DNA of 12,975 bases from Sedimentisphaerales bacterium (GTDB lineage Bacteria > Planctomycetota > Phycisphaerae > Sedimentisphaerales > Anaerobacaceae), in the NCBI GenBank assembly GCA_030630905.1, contig DAOVMB010000025.1, positions 1 to 12,975 on the forward strand, written 5' to 3'. The position numbers and the translations under genes are program-made. Positions 1 through 6,505 of the stretch are shown one piece after another; position 1 is the first letter of the stretch, and the number at the start of each line of letters is the position of its first letter. The notes below the pieces were generated by a model that was not told where the DNA came from, did no database searches, and was given only the letters and a program-made list of their open reading frames with translations.

Positions 1-1019
1 GCGCCGGTATAGGCACAGAGATAGTCGTTTGGATTTATCTGCGCTAAATTGGGAGTTTTTGCTCCTGTACTTTCATACTCAAAAGCTGCTCCGCTTGTAA
101 TCGTCCAGTTATCCGGGTCGACGGTTAGTATGGCGGCATAGCCGGCAGAAGCTGGTCCTACGTAAGCACAAAGATAATTGTTTGGATCAATCTGTGCTAA
201 ATCGGGGGTCAATCCTGATGTGCCGTCATACTCAAAAGCGGTTTGCTTGGAGATGGACCAGTCGCTGGTATTTACTGTTAGAACAACGGCCCAACCGTCA
301 CTACCAGGACCATCATAAGCACATAGGTAGTGGGTCGTATCTATTTGTAGCAAAGCCGGAGTCTCACCATTCGTCGTGTCGTATTCCAGAGGAGTTTCCT
401 TCGTAATATCCCATGTGCTTGTATTAACCGTCAGGACTACCGCCTGGCCGTCAGAGAATTTGTCGGTGTACACGCAAAGATAATGACTGCCGTTTATCTT
501 TGCCAGCGCGGGAGTCTCTGCATTATCCGTGTCATATTCCAGAGGAGTTTCCATCGTAATATCCCACGTGCCGGTGTTAACTGTCAGGACTACCGCCTGG
601 CCGTCAGAGAACTTGTCGGTGTACACGCAAAGATAATGACTGCCGTCTATCTTCGCTAGCGCGGGGCCAGTTGCCTTGTTCGTGTCAAATTCAAAAGGCG
701 TTTCACTGGTAATGCCCCACGTGCCGGTGTTCACAGTCAGTACGACCGCCCAGCCGTCATTCCCAGGCCCGGAATATGCGCAGAGATAGTGGGTCGAGTC
801 TATTTGTGACAAAGCCGGAGTCAGGCCGTTTGTTGCGTCGTATTCAAAAGGTATCTCGCTGCTAATGTCCAGCGTGTCAGTATCCACAGTCAACACAACC
901 GCCCAGCCGTCATCCCCAGGCCCGGAATAAGCGCAGAGATAGTGGGTCGAGTCTATTTGCACAACGGCGGGATTTTCTCCTAAGGAAGTATTATACTCAA
1001 ACGGGGTTCCTTTGGTGAA
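1..1019 (-). repeat. In-frame tandem repeat array, 153-bp unit, 6.6 copies visible
   Basis: Units start at 1019, 866, 713, 560, 407, 254 and 101 (the last is cut by the window edge), a strict 153-bp or 51-codon period. Conserved positions are an N-terminal 'TPFEYD' strand, 'TPALxQID', 'HYLCAY' and 'DGWAVVLTVNT', ending in a Trp-Asp/Ser pair. Units 1, 2 and 5 carry 'GPGxDGW'; units 3 and 4 carry 'TDKFSDGQ'. Units 3 and 4 are nearly identical over about 80 bp (425-505 versus 578-658), and units 1 and 2 over about 60 bp (748-805 versus 901-958), which points to recent duplication or gene conversion. The unit length and four-strand pattern fit a beta-propeller blade, but that is an inference. Confidence 0.9.
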
Positions 1020-1646
1020 TCCTTCCTGGCTGCCGTTTGTACGGAGATATGCAGAGGCATACAGCGTTTTATTCTGACTTGCTGAGCGTGAATTGGTCAG
1101 CGTAGTTTCGACCTTGACGAAGCGAATATCATTGATATCTGCAGTAGATACGTCTAAGGCCGTGTCCAAATCATTGGCATCGTAGCAGGTGAACTGCAAT
1201 TTGTTGACCGGACCGGCCAGATCGTAAAGCTCGCCAACGTAGCCAAATTCGACGTAGTCGGTGGTGCTGTTAACATCATATCTGAGGTCGTTCGCATCAT
1301 TGTCTTCGAATTCGATGTAGCCATTGGTTTGCGAGGAGTTGCTGACGGCGGTAATTCGGACGGCCTTCGAGAGGGTGCGGTTCAAATGGTCGACCAGGAT
1401 TCTGCCGTTCTGTAAAGTCTCGGCGGCTGCCTGTTTGGAGTCCCAGCTATTTCGTATCTGCCCGAATAGCGGCATAATGGCGGCAAAGACTATCCCCATC
1501 ATCGCCAGGGCGATTATCATCTCTACGAGCGTTAGACCCTTCTCGTTCTGCGTTCCGCGTTCCGCGTTCTGCGGTACGCAGCACGTAGCACGCAGCGCGA
1601 AATAACTCTGAACGCCAAAGAATTTTCTGTTGTTTTCGTACATCAT
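1..1646 (-). CDS. GspJ-like minor pseudopilin fused to a 51-residue tandem repeat domain (partial, C-terminus off the left edge)
   Basis: The frame is open from the ATG at 1646 to the window edge (548 codons). Residues 38-60 form a class III pilin segment: cleavage would follow Gly37, giving LTLVEM with Glu at +5, then a hydrophobic helix. Residues of about 60-205 look like the GspJ/PilW family (an 'NGRILVDHL' helix, then beta-rich sequence ending near 'YLRTNG'). From about residue 210 the protein becomes a tandem repeat, each unit centred on 'HYLCAY' and 'AVVLTV'. In the family, J is a minor pseudopilin at the pilus tip; the repeat could be an exposed beta-propeller-like or adhesive head (inference). 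The leader is unusually long (37 residues) because a heptamer repeat lies inside it. No good ribosome site was seen. ATG at 1658 or 1643 are alternative starts. It is last in the visible E-F-G-H-I-J order. Confidence 0.8.
   Translation of the reverse strand, partial: MMYENNRKFFGVQSYFALRATCCVPQNAERGTQNEKGLTLVEMIIALAMMGIVFAAIMPLFGQIRNSWDSKQAAAETLQNGRILVDHLNRTLSKAVRITAVSNSSQTNGYIEFEDNDANDLRYDVNSTTDYVEFGYVGELYDLAGPVNKLQFTCYDANDLDTALDVSTADINDIRFVKVETTLTNSRSASQNKTLYASAYLRTNGSQEGFTKGTPFEYNTSLGENPAVVQIDSTHYLCAYSGPGDDGWAVVLTVDTDTLDISSEIPFEYDATNGLTPALSQIDSTHYLCAYSGPGNDGWAVVLTVNTGTWGITSETPFEFDTNKATGPALAKIDGSHYLCVYTDKFSDGQAVVLTVNTGTWDITMETPLEYDTDNAETPALAKINGSHYLCVYTDKFSDGQAVVLTVNTSTWDITKETPLEYDTTNGETPALLQIDTTHYLCAYDGPGSDGWAVVLTVNTSDWSISKQTAFEYDGTSGLTPDLAQIDPNNYLCAYVGPASAGYAAILTVDPDNWTITSGAAFEYESTGAKTPNLAQINPNDYLCAYTG
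1544..1599 (-). repeat. Short tandem repeat, 7-bp period, inside the leader of the GspJ-like gene
   Basis: Eight consecutive 7-mers can be laid out exactly on the plus strand: CGTTCTG, CGTTCCG, CGTTCCG, CGTTCTG, CGGTACG, CAGCACG, TAGCACG, CAGCGCG. The array is translated as part of the leader ('ATCCVPQNAERGTQN') just before the pilin cleavage site. It resembles the heptanucleotide short tandem repeats known from some bacterial genomes. Confidence 0.8.
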
Positions 1647-1786
1647 TTTTAAGCGCATAATCCATGCAGTTACCGTGGGTATCTTCGGCATAAAATGAGG
1701 GGTTTGTTACAAGAAGTTGTGTATTGTAGCTCATAGAATACCGCCACAAGAACATTGGGATAAACAGCGGTATGTAGCCCTATAAT

Positions 1787-1856
1787 ATTGCCGATTGCCG
1801 ATTGCCGATTGCCGATCGCCGATTTTCAAATCGTAAATCGTAAATCGAAAATCTTA
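1787..1856. repeat. Short tandem repeat, 7-bp period, between the GspI-like and GspJ-like genes
   Basis: Ten degenerate 7-mers run without a break: ATTGCCG four times, ATCGCCG, ATTTTCA, AATCGTA twice, AATCGAA, AATCTTA. The array lies in the 238-bp gap between the two pseudopilin genes (1647-1884). Apart from this array I see no gene, clear promoter or terminator in that gap. Confidence 0.85.
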
Positions 1857-1884
1857 AATTTAATTGTGATGTCCTATAACTTGT

Positions 1885-2298
1885 TTAGGTGCCCCATCTT
1901 TTTGCGACGTAAGTTGACATAATCATTTCGATCTCGTCGGAATCGAGAATGCTATCGCCATCGAGATCGAAGCCAACCGAGACCGTTATCGTTCTCAGGT
2001 TGGAACCTGCGGATACATCCGTTACACTACCCAGGTATGAGCCGTCGAGAGAGGTGTTTGTTTCCGCGAATGAATTGCTGTAATGATAGACCGAGCGTGC
2101 TTTTATTTCATCGAGCTTGGCTTGGGCAAGGATTAGACTACGGCTTTTTCGCTCGATAATTACCGTGCCCAGATGGGCGCTGGTCAGGCCTTTGAGAATC
2201 GGGACCATTGCTATAATCAGCAATGCCGAAGCGATTACAACCTCGGTGAGAGTAAATCCGGCAAAGCGATTTGCGGTTTTCGATTTCCGATTTTTGAT
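1885..2298 (-). CDS. GspI-like minor pseudopilin, without a standard start codon
   Basis: The frame is open from 2337 to the stop at 1885. It encodes 'AGFTLTEVVIASALL', a class III pilin signal with cleavage after Gly and Glu at +5, a hydrophobic helix, then 'LAQAKLDEIK', a typical feature of GspI/PilV-type minor pseudopilins. The beta-rich tail ends in an acidic 'DLDGDSILDSDE' stretch, perhaps a calcium-binding type loop. An in-frame TAA at 2338-2340 is followed by no ATG, GTG, TTG or CTG before the signal. The coordinate given uses a putative ATC codon at 2298 only as a marker. TTG at 2223 is the first usual start but would remove the signal sequence. A 7-bp tandem repeat occupies the place where the start should be. 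The gene may be broken, may use a rare start, or may need a -1 shift from ATG 2315. Confidence 0.7.
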   Translation of the reverse strand: MKNRKSKTANRFAGFTLTEVVIASALLIIAMVPILKGLTSAHLGTVIIERKSRSLILAQAKLDEIKARSVYHYSNSFAETNTSLDGSYLGSVTDVSAGSNLRTITVSVGFDLDGDSILDSDEIEMIMSTYVAKRWGT

Positions 2299-2301
2299 TT
2301 T
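2267..2301. repeat. Short tandem repeat, 7-bp period, at the GspH/GspI junction
   Basis: Five 7-mers on the plus strand: CGATTTG, CGGTTTT, CGATTTC, CGATTTT, TGATTTT. The array covers the last bases of the GspH-like stop codon and the stretch just upstream of the GspI-like cleavage site, where it reads as a basic peptide (Lys/Arg/Asn-rich). It is related in sequence to the AATCG-type half of the array at 1787-1856. Confidence 0.75.
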
Positions 2302-2758
2302 AGTTCTCCGTGCATTTTGCCATGCCCGTCGCGGCGGTTATCGTGATCGTGAAGGTTTTTCCCGAAGCGGAGACCGTGAGCTGTGTATCACTTCCGGCCT
2401 TGAGATTTCCCAATGGGCCGAATTGAAACGTGGCCCCGCCGGTACAGCTAATATCCGAATCGATGGTGTGAGAATCAACCGTTCCTGATGTGTCAAGATT
2501 TTTTATTTCGTAGCCGCTGTGTGGTGAAGAGCCGGTCATATTGAGTGCAAAGCCGGCCGTATTATTGGCGGCATCGGAAATGGCAAGGCTGCGAGTGCGG
2601 CGAAAGTCGGTAACGATTTTCCTGGCGATGGTGTCAGCTTTCTGCCTGGAGGTGGTGGAGAAATTGAGTCGCGGCACGGCAATCGCTGCAATGATGCCGA
2701 TGAACATTACGATAATAACCAGTTCGATCAGGCTATAAGCAGTTCTTTTCTTTGCCAT
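2300..2758 (-). CDS. GspH-like minor pseudopilin (GspH/FimT family)
   Basis: This is a 152-residue protein. It begins with a short basic leader 'MAKKRTA' and the class III signal 'YSLIELVIIV', so Ala replaces the usual Gly at -1; Glu is at +5. The hydrophobic helix spans residues of about 8-29. The segment 'ARKIVTDFRRTRSLAIS' at about 42-58 is the conserved helix of the GspH/FimT family, and the beta-rich C-terminus 'FQFGPLGNLKAG...ITITAATG' fits the same family. It would be processed by a prepilin peptidase and act as a minor component of the pseudopilus. The frame extends upstream to 2854 through the 75-bp palindrome, but ATG 2758 places the leader correctly. No clear ribosome site was seen. 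Confidence 0.85.
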   Translation of the reverse strand: MAKKRTAYSLIELVIIVMFIGIIAAIAVPRLNFSTTSRQKADTIARKIVTDFRRTRSLAISDAANNTAGFALNMTGSSPHSGYEIKNLDTSGTVDSHTIDSDISCTGGATFQFGPLGNLKAGSDTQLTVSASGKTFTITITAATGMAKCTEN

Positions 2759-2784
2759 TGTTGTTACCAACCGGTTATAAGGAA

Positions 2785-2859
2785 CAAGGATGGCGTAGGG
2801 TGGGCATTGCCCACCAACTTTGAAAATGGTGTGCGGTGCACACCCTACAGCCATCCTTG
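2785..2859. repeat. 75-bp palindromic element (REP-like) between the GspG-like and GspH-like genes
   Basis: Outer arms CAAGGATGGC-GTAGGGTG (from 2785) and the complement (2841-2859) pair with a single bulge. Inside lie two more hairpins: GGTGGGCA/TGCCCACC at 2799-2815 with a one-base centre, and GGTGTGC/GCACACC at 2828-2844 with a 3-base loop. The whole can fold as a three-arm cruciform. Inner GGTGGGCA/TGCCCACC palindromes of this kind recur in many bacterial genomes as dispersed repeats. No target-site duplication is evident. It may be a non-autonomous repeat or may protect or stabilise the operon mRNA. Confidence 0.85.
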
Positions 2860-2910
2860 GTTGTTAAACTTTCAGAAAGCCAATTGGGTATTTCAGCAAC
2901 CTGCTTTTGC

Positions 2911-3237
2911 CTAATGGCTATGCGAGCTGTCGTCAACTCTATTGTTGACCAGGGCACTGGGGTAGTTCGCGTCGATTACAGGGCACTGGGGTGGGCCGTC
3001 TGGGAAATATGTGGTAGAGTCGGTTATCACCTCCAGATTGGCCGGATAGGTACCGTCGTTTTCGGCCGCGTACAATTCGATCTGAGAGTTTATTATGTCA
3101 ATGTTGGTTTTGCAACTGTTTGACTTGGCAGTATCGGCACTTTGGGATAGCCTCGGAATCGCAATTGCAGCAAGCGCGCCAAGAATCAGTACCACAATTA
3201 ACAGTTCGATTAATGTGACGCCTCTTTTGTAACGCAT
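2911..3237 (-). CDS. GspG-like pseudopilin
   Basis: This is a 108-residue protein with a five-residue leader 'MRYKRG' cut after Gly, then 'VTLIELLIVV' with Glu at +5 and a hydrophobic helix ending in 'AIPRLSQ'. The following 'INSQIELYAAENDGTYPANLEVI' is the usual helix plus Tyr-Pro segment of GspG/ComGC/PilA-type major pilins. The length is short compared with the roughly 140 residues of classic GspG. It ends 'HSH'. Start choice is firm: AGGAG (complement of 3244-3248) sits six bases before the ATG. It lies 126 bp downstream of the GspF-like gene and 152 bp upstream of the GspH-like gene. By position and pilin form it is the best candidate for the main pseudopilus subunit. Confidence 0.88.
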   Translation of the reverse strand: MRYKRGVTLIELLIVVLILGALAAIAIPRLSQSADTAKSNSCKTNIDIINSQIELYAAENDGTYPANLEVITDSTTYFPDGPPQCPVIDANYPSALVNNRVDDSSHSH

Positions 3238-3363
3238 TTTTTGCTCCTACTTTAGATTCCCCCACCTCAGTAACATTTTTGGTTATAAGCGAAACAGTTA
3301 TACTTTTATACTTTCGGTATAATGGGCAGGGCACTTTTGCGCTTTGTGGTAAAAAGTTCTACA

Positions 3364-4560
3364 TTATTTAAGATGAGTCATGTAGTCAAACATAGGTAAA
3401 TACACGCTGATAAGTATAAAACCGACGATTAGACCCATTGTAACCGTCAATGCAGGTTCGATTTTTACCAGCAGGCCTTTGAGAATTCGGTCAATATCCT
3501 TGTCAAGGAAATCTGCGCCTTTGTTCAGCATTTCCGATAATGTTCCTGTTTCTTCTCCGGAAGCTGCTAACTGGATGATGACCGGCGGAAAAATATCACA
3601 GTTTTTCAGAGAATCTGCAACAGTATTGCCCGTCTGTATTGATTTCTGCAGCCGGCCGGTTATTTCGGTTATCTTTGCGTTATCGACGACCGCACTTGCA
3701 ACCTCCAGGGCCTTAACCAATGAGACGCCGGCCGAAACCAGCATGGCGAAGGTCCGGATAAACCCGGAGGCAATCACCAACCTGTTAAATTTTGCCAGAA
3801 CCGGTATACTCAGTTTGAACGCATCCCATCTGGCTTTAAGATGTGCTTTTTTCCATAACAGTTTTAACAGAAATACCGTTGCTATTAAGATCAGCAGTAA
3901 CACCCACCAGCCCTCTCTGACCTGGACGCTCAAATTGATTAAAGCCTGAGTAGGTCCCGGCAATGGTACGTGCATTTGCCGGTACATTTTTGAAAATACC
4001 GGAATCACGAAGATTACCAGAAAAGCAATTACAACAAAACACATGATGCCTACGATTATAGGGTAAGCAAAAGCTGACTTTACCTTGTGCCTGAAGTCGG
4101 CTCGTTTTTCCAGGTAGACTGCGCTGGCTTTGAGTGTCTCTGCGAGTTTGCCGCTGCTTTCGCCTGCTTCAAGCATGCCGAGAAAGAAATTTGAGAATAT
4201 ATTGCTGTGTTTGCCGAAGGCATCCCTTAGTGTTGATCCGGTTGCGATGCTTTGCCTGATGTCTGAAATTAAGCCCCTGAACGAACGATTCTCGGTTTGT
4301 TCCTCAAGCGTTTCGAGACATCTGTTGATTAGCAGTCCTGCAGAGCACATTTCTGCAAGCTTGTAGGTGAAAGTGACAATCTCATCCTGGGATATTCTTA
4401 CCCGCTTAAGGTTATCGGATTTTTTACGTCTGGCTGTGAGTAATGTATCGCCCATCTTGGCGAGGTCTCTGCGGAGTGCCGTAACGCTATTGATCCCGTC
4501 GTAAACGCCGGAGAATTTATTTCCATTTTCGTCTGTCGCCGTGTACTCATACGCTGCCAT
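3364..4560 (-). CDS. gspF: GspF/PilC-type inner-membrane platform protein
   Basis: This is a 398-residue protein with two T2SSF domains (about 65-190 and 265-392), each with the conserved acidic turn: 'EAGESSGKL' near 131 and 'ASGEETGTL' near 333. Three membrane segments are visible at about 165-189, 218-236 and 370-391, the usual topology. The family sits in the cytoplasmic membrane and transmits ATPase motion to the growing pseudopilus. The ATG shares one base with the stop of the ATPase gene (TAATG), so the two are probably translationally coupled. Length and domain layout are normal. It could equally serve a type IV pilus, but the E-F-G-H-I-J order favours type II secretion. Confidence 0.95.
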   Translation of the reverse strand: MAAYEYTATDENGNKFSGVYDGINSVTALRRDLAKMGDTLLTARRKKSDNLKRVRISQDEIVTFTYKLAEMCSAGLLINRCLETLEEQTENRSFRGLISDIRQSIATGSTLRDAFGKHSNIFSNFFLGMLEAGESSGKLAETLKASAVYLEKRADFRHKVKSAFAYPIIVGIMCFVVIAFLVIFVIPVFSKMYRQMHVPLPGPTQALINLSVQVREGWWVLLLILIATVFLLKLLWKKAHLKARWDAFKLSIPVLAKFNRLVIASGFIRTFAMLVSAGVSLVKALEVASAVVDNAKITEITGRLQKSIQTGNTVADSLKNCDIFPPVIIQLAASGEETGTLSEMLNKGADFLDKDIDRILKGLLVKIEPALTVTMGLIVGFILISVYLPMFDYMTHLK

Positions 4561-6263
4561 TATTCAGCCTCCATATCAACGAGGCGTTGTAATTCTTCGA
4601 GAGTTGTTGTACCGTTAACAACCTGTTCAATGCCGTCTTTTCGCAACGTTTTCATCCCTTCGGCAATTGCCTGCTGCTTTATGTTGTCGTCGTTGTCAGC
4701 ATTGATTATCATTTTGCGAATTTTATGTGAGACACACAATATTTCGTATATTGCTTTACGGCCACGGTATCCGGTTTGGTCGCAATCATCACAACCGGCG
4801 CCGCGATACAACTGAATTGTCTGGCCGTTATCGGAAGCATCGAATTCGTCTTTGACGAGCTCAAGAAACTCTGACGAGGGCGAATATGGTTCTTTGCACG
4901 ACCGGCAGGTGGTTCTGATCAATCTCTGAGCCACTGTTCCGAGAAGCGCCGAGGCAACGAGAAATGTCGGTATCCCGAGGTTTATCAGACGTGAAATTGC
5001 CCCCGCGGCGTCGTTCGTGTGTAAAGTGCTTAAGACAAGGTGGCCGGTAAGAGCCGCACTGACGGCGATTTCGGCGGTTTCCTCGTCTCGAATTTCACCG
5101 ATGAGGATGATGTCCGGGTCCTGTCGTAATATGCTTCGCAGAGCAGAGGCGAAAGTCCTTCCGACGCCAGGTTTAACCTGAACCTGGGTTATGCCGTCGA
5201 GACGATACTCGACGGGGTCCTCGACAGTCACGATATTTCGCTGAGGAGTATTGAGCAATTGAAGAATGGAATACAGCGTGGTGGTCTTGCCGCTTCCGGT
5301 CGGGCCGGTAAGCAAAAGCATGCCGTAAGGATTTTTTACGAGTGACTTGAATTTCTGACGGTCATCGGGGCAAGTTACTATTGTATCTATGGACCATTGC
5401 TTCGCACTTTTGTCGAGAATTCTGATGACAATCTTTTCGCCGCCGACAGCGGGCAGCGACGAGACCCTCAGGTCGTAATCGTGCCCGTCGTGCGCCATCG
5501 CGATGTGCCCGTCCTGGCCGAGACGCCGCTCTGATATATCCATATCAGCCAGAATCTTAATATGTGAAATAACTTCCTGCTGAACTGATGCCGGCACGTC
5601 GATTGTATCGCGAAGCAGCCCGTCGATGCGATAGCGGACCCTCATGTCCGGTATGGCAGGTTCGATATGAATATCGCTTGCCTTGGTGTCGATTGCACCG
5701 GTGATGATCGACCAGACAAGTCTGGTGACAGGATCGTCCGAGACTTGTGATGGTTTATCGGCAGGCTCTGCTTTGTTAAGCTCGTCGGCATCCTGCTTTA
5801 GCCGCATTGAGGCGATGGCTTGGCGCGTAGCGTTTTGCACGTTGAAATGGTATCTGACTGCTTGTCTGATTGCATTCGATGTCGCGGCCAGAGGTACGAC
5901 GTTGCAACCGGTTCGAATTTCTATTTGGTCCCTTACAACAAGATTCAAAGGCTCGCTCATCGCGACCCGCAGCTTGTTATCGGTTCTTGTCACCGGAATC
6001 AAAGTGTGCTGGTTCGCAAATTCCGACGTCACCATATGAGCGGCGATCGGATCAACTATGTCTGCTGAAAGGTCTATGAACTCTATGCCATTGCCGGCCG
6101 CAATTATCCTGGCAACCTGTTCTTCTTCGAGAAAATTTTCTTCTCGAAGAATGCTCATTAGAGGCTGTCCGGTCTCCGCATGCTTGTCAATGACGGCCTG
6201 GAGAACCTTCTGGTCGCCAATCTGCTCACTAATCGCCGTAATTATCGGGTCCTGATGTTTCAT
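4560..6263 (-). CDS. gspE: GspE/PilB-type assembly ATPase
   Basis: This is a 567-residue protein from ATG 6263. An N-terminal T2SSE_N/MshEN-like domain (about 25-130) is followed by the AAA-type secretion ATPase core. Motifs are the Walker A GPTGSGKT at 320-327, the Asp box EDPVEY at 348-353, the Walker B-like 'DIILIGEIRD' at 384-393, and a His box with 'STLHTND'. A tetracysteine metal site is CRSC at 453/456 and CDDC at 491/494, typical of E/PilB. The enzyme hydrolyses ATP at the inner face of the cytoplasmic membrane to drive pseudopilus assembly. The N-terminal domain lacks a clean RLG c-di-GMP-binding motif, so direct c-di-GMP binding is doubtful. The frame extends upstream to 6332, but MKHQDP is the likely N-terminus. 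No strong ribosome site was seen. Confidence 0.95.
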   Translation of the reverse strand: MKHQDPIITAISEQIGDQKVLQAVIDKHAETGQPLMSILREENFLEEEQVARIIAAGNGIEFIDLSADIVDPIAAHMVTSEFANQHTLIPVTRTDNKLRVAMSEPLNLVVRDQIEIRTGCNVVPLAATSNAIRQAVRYHFNVQNATRQAIASMRLKQDADELNKAEPADKPSQVSDDPVTRLVWSIITGAIDTKASDIHIEPAIPDMRVRYRIDGLLRDTIDVPASVQQEVISHIKILADMDISERRLGQDGHIAMAHDGHDYDLRVSSLPAVGGEKIVIRILDKSAKQWSIDTIVTCPDDRQKFKSLVKNPYGMLLLTGPTGSGKTTTLYSILQLLNTPQRNIVTVEDPVEYRLDGITQVQVKPGVGRTFASALRSILRQDPDIILIGEIRDEETAEIAVSAALTGHLVLSTLHTNDAAGAISRLINLGIPTFLVASALLGTVAQRLIRTTCRSCKEPYSPSSEFLELVKDEFDASDNGQTIQLYRGAGCDDCDQTGYRGRKAIYEILCVSHKIRKMIINADNDDNIKQQAIAEGMKTLRKDGIEQVVNGTTTLEELQRLVDMEAE

Positions 6264-6505
6264 AGTAATAGTATCGACATCGCCTTGCGATGACTTAAAG
6301 ACAAATATCATCTGAAGCATTTCGCAGGGCAAAGCGGTATATACCTGACCGTCAATAACTTTCTCTCGACTTTATGGCCCTGAGTGTCACAGAAATACCA
6401 GAAGTGAGCGATGATTAATGCCGATACTTTTTCCCGATGAGTTTTAACGGATGTTTGGGGCTGGAGAGCCCGAAACGATTGACAAATCATGTAAAGGACC
6501 GGAAT
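6264..6505. promoter_or_regulatory. Divergent intergenic region between the secretion operon and the c-di-GMP gene
   Basis: This 242-bp non-coding gap must hold promoters for both directions. A perfect 10-bp palindrome GGTATATACC lies at 6336-6345 and a small hairpin GGGCT/AGCCC at 6458-6471. No pair of -35/-10 boxes is convincing enough to mark on either strand. The plus-strand gene has an AAAGGA ribosome site at about 6493-6498. Confidence 0.5.

Noticed and set aside
182..406. Plus-strand frame inside the 153-bp repeats
   Set aside because: It is a shadow of the minus-strand repeat domain, which is conserved in its own frame across all units.
1447..1755. Minus-strand open frame of 102 codons overlapping the GspJ-like leader
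   Set aside because: It runs through the heptamer array and then out of frame across the pilin segment. The pilin signal is in another frame, and this reading shows no family features.
2758..2957. Upstream extension of the GspH-like frame and small frames through the palindrome
   Set aside because: The palindrome translates into unrelated sequence, and the pilin leader is correctly placed from ATG 2758.
3098..3334. Minus-strand 78-codon frame between the GspF-like and GspG-like genes
   Set aside because: It overlaps the GspG-like gene in another frame and has no recognisable features. The GspG start has a clear ribosome site.
6324..6410. Possible c-di-GMP (GEMM) riboswitch suggested by AGGGCAAAGC
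   Set aside because: The rest of the GEMM core (the GGGACGCAAAGCC-type segment and receptor helix) is absent.
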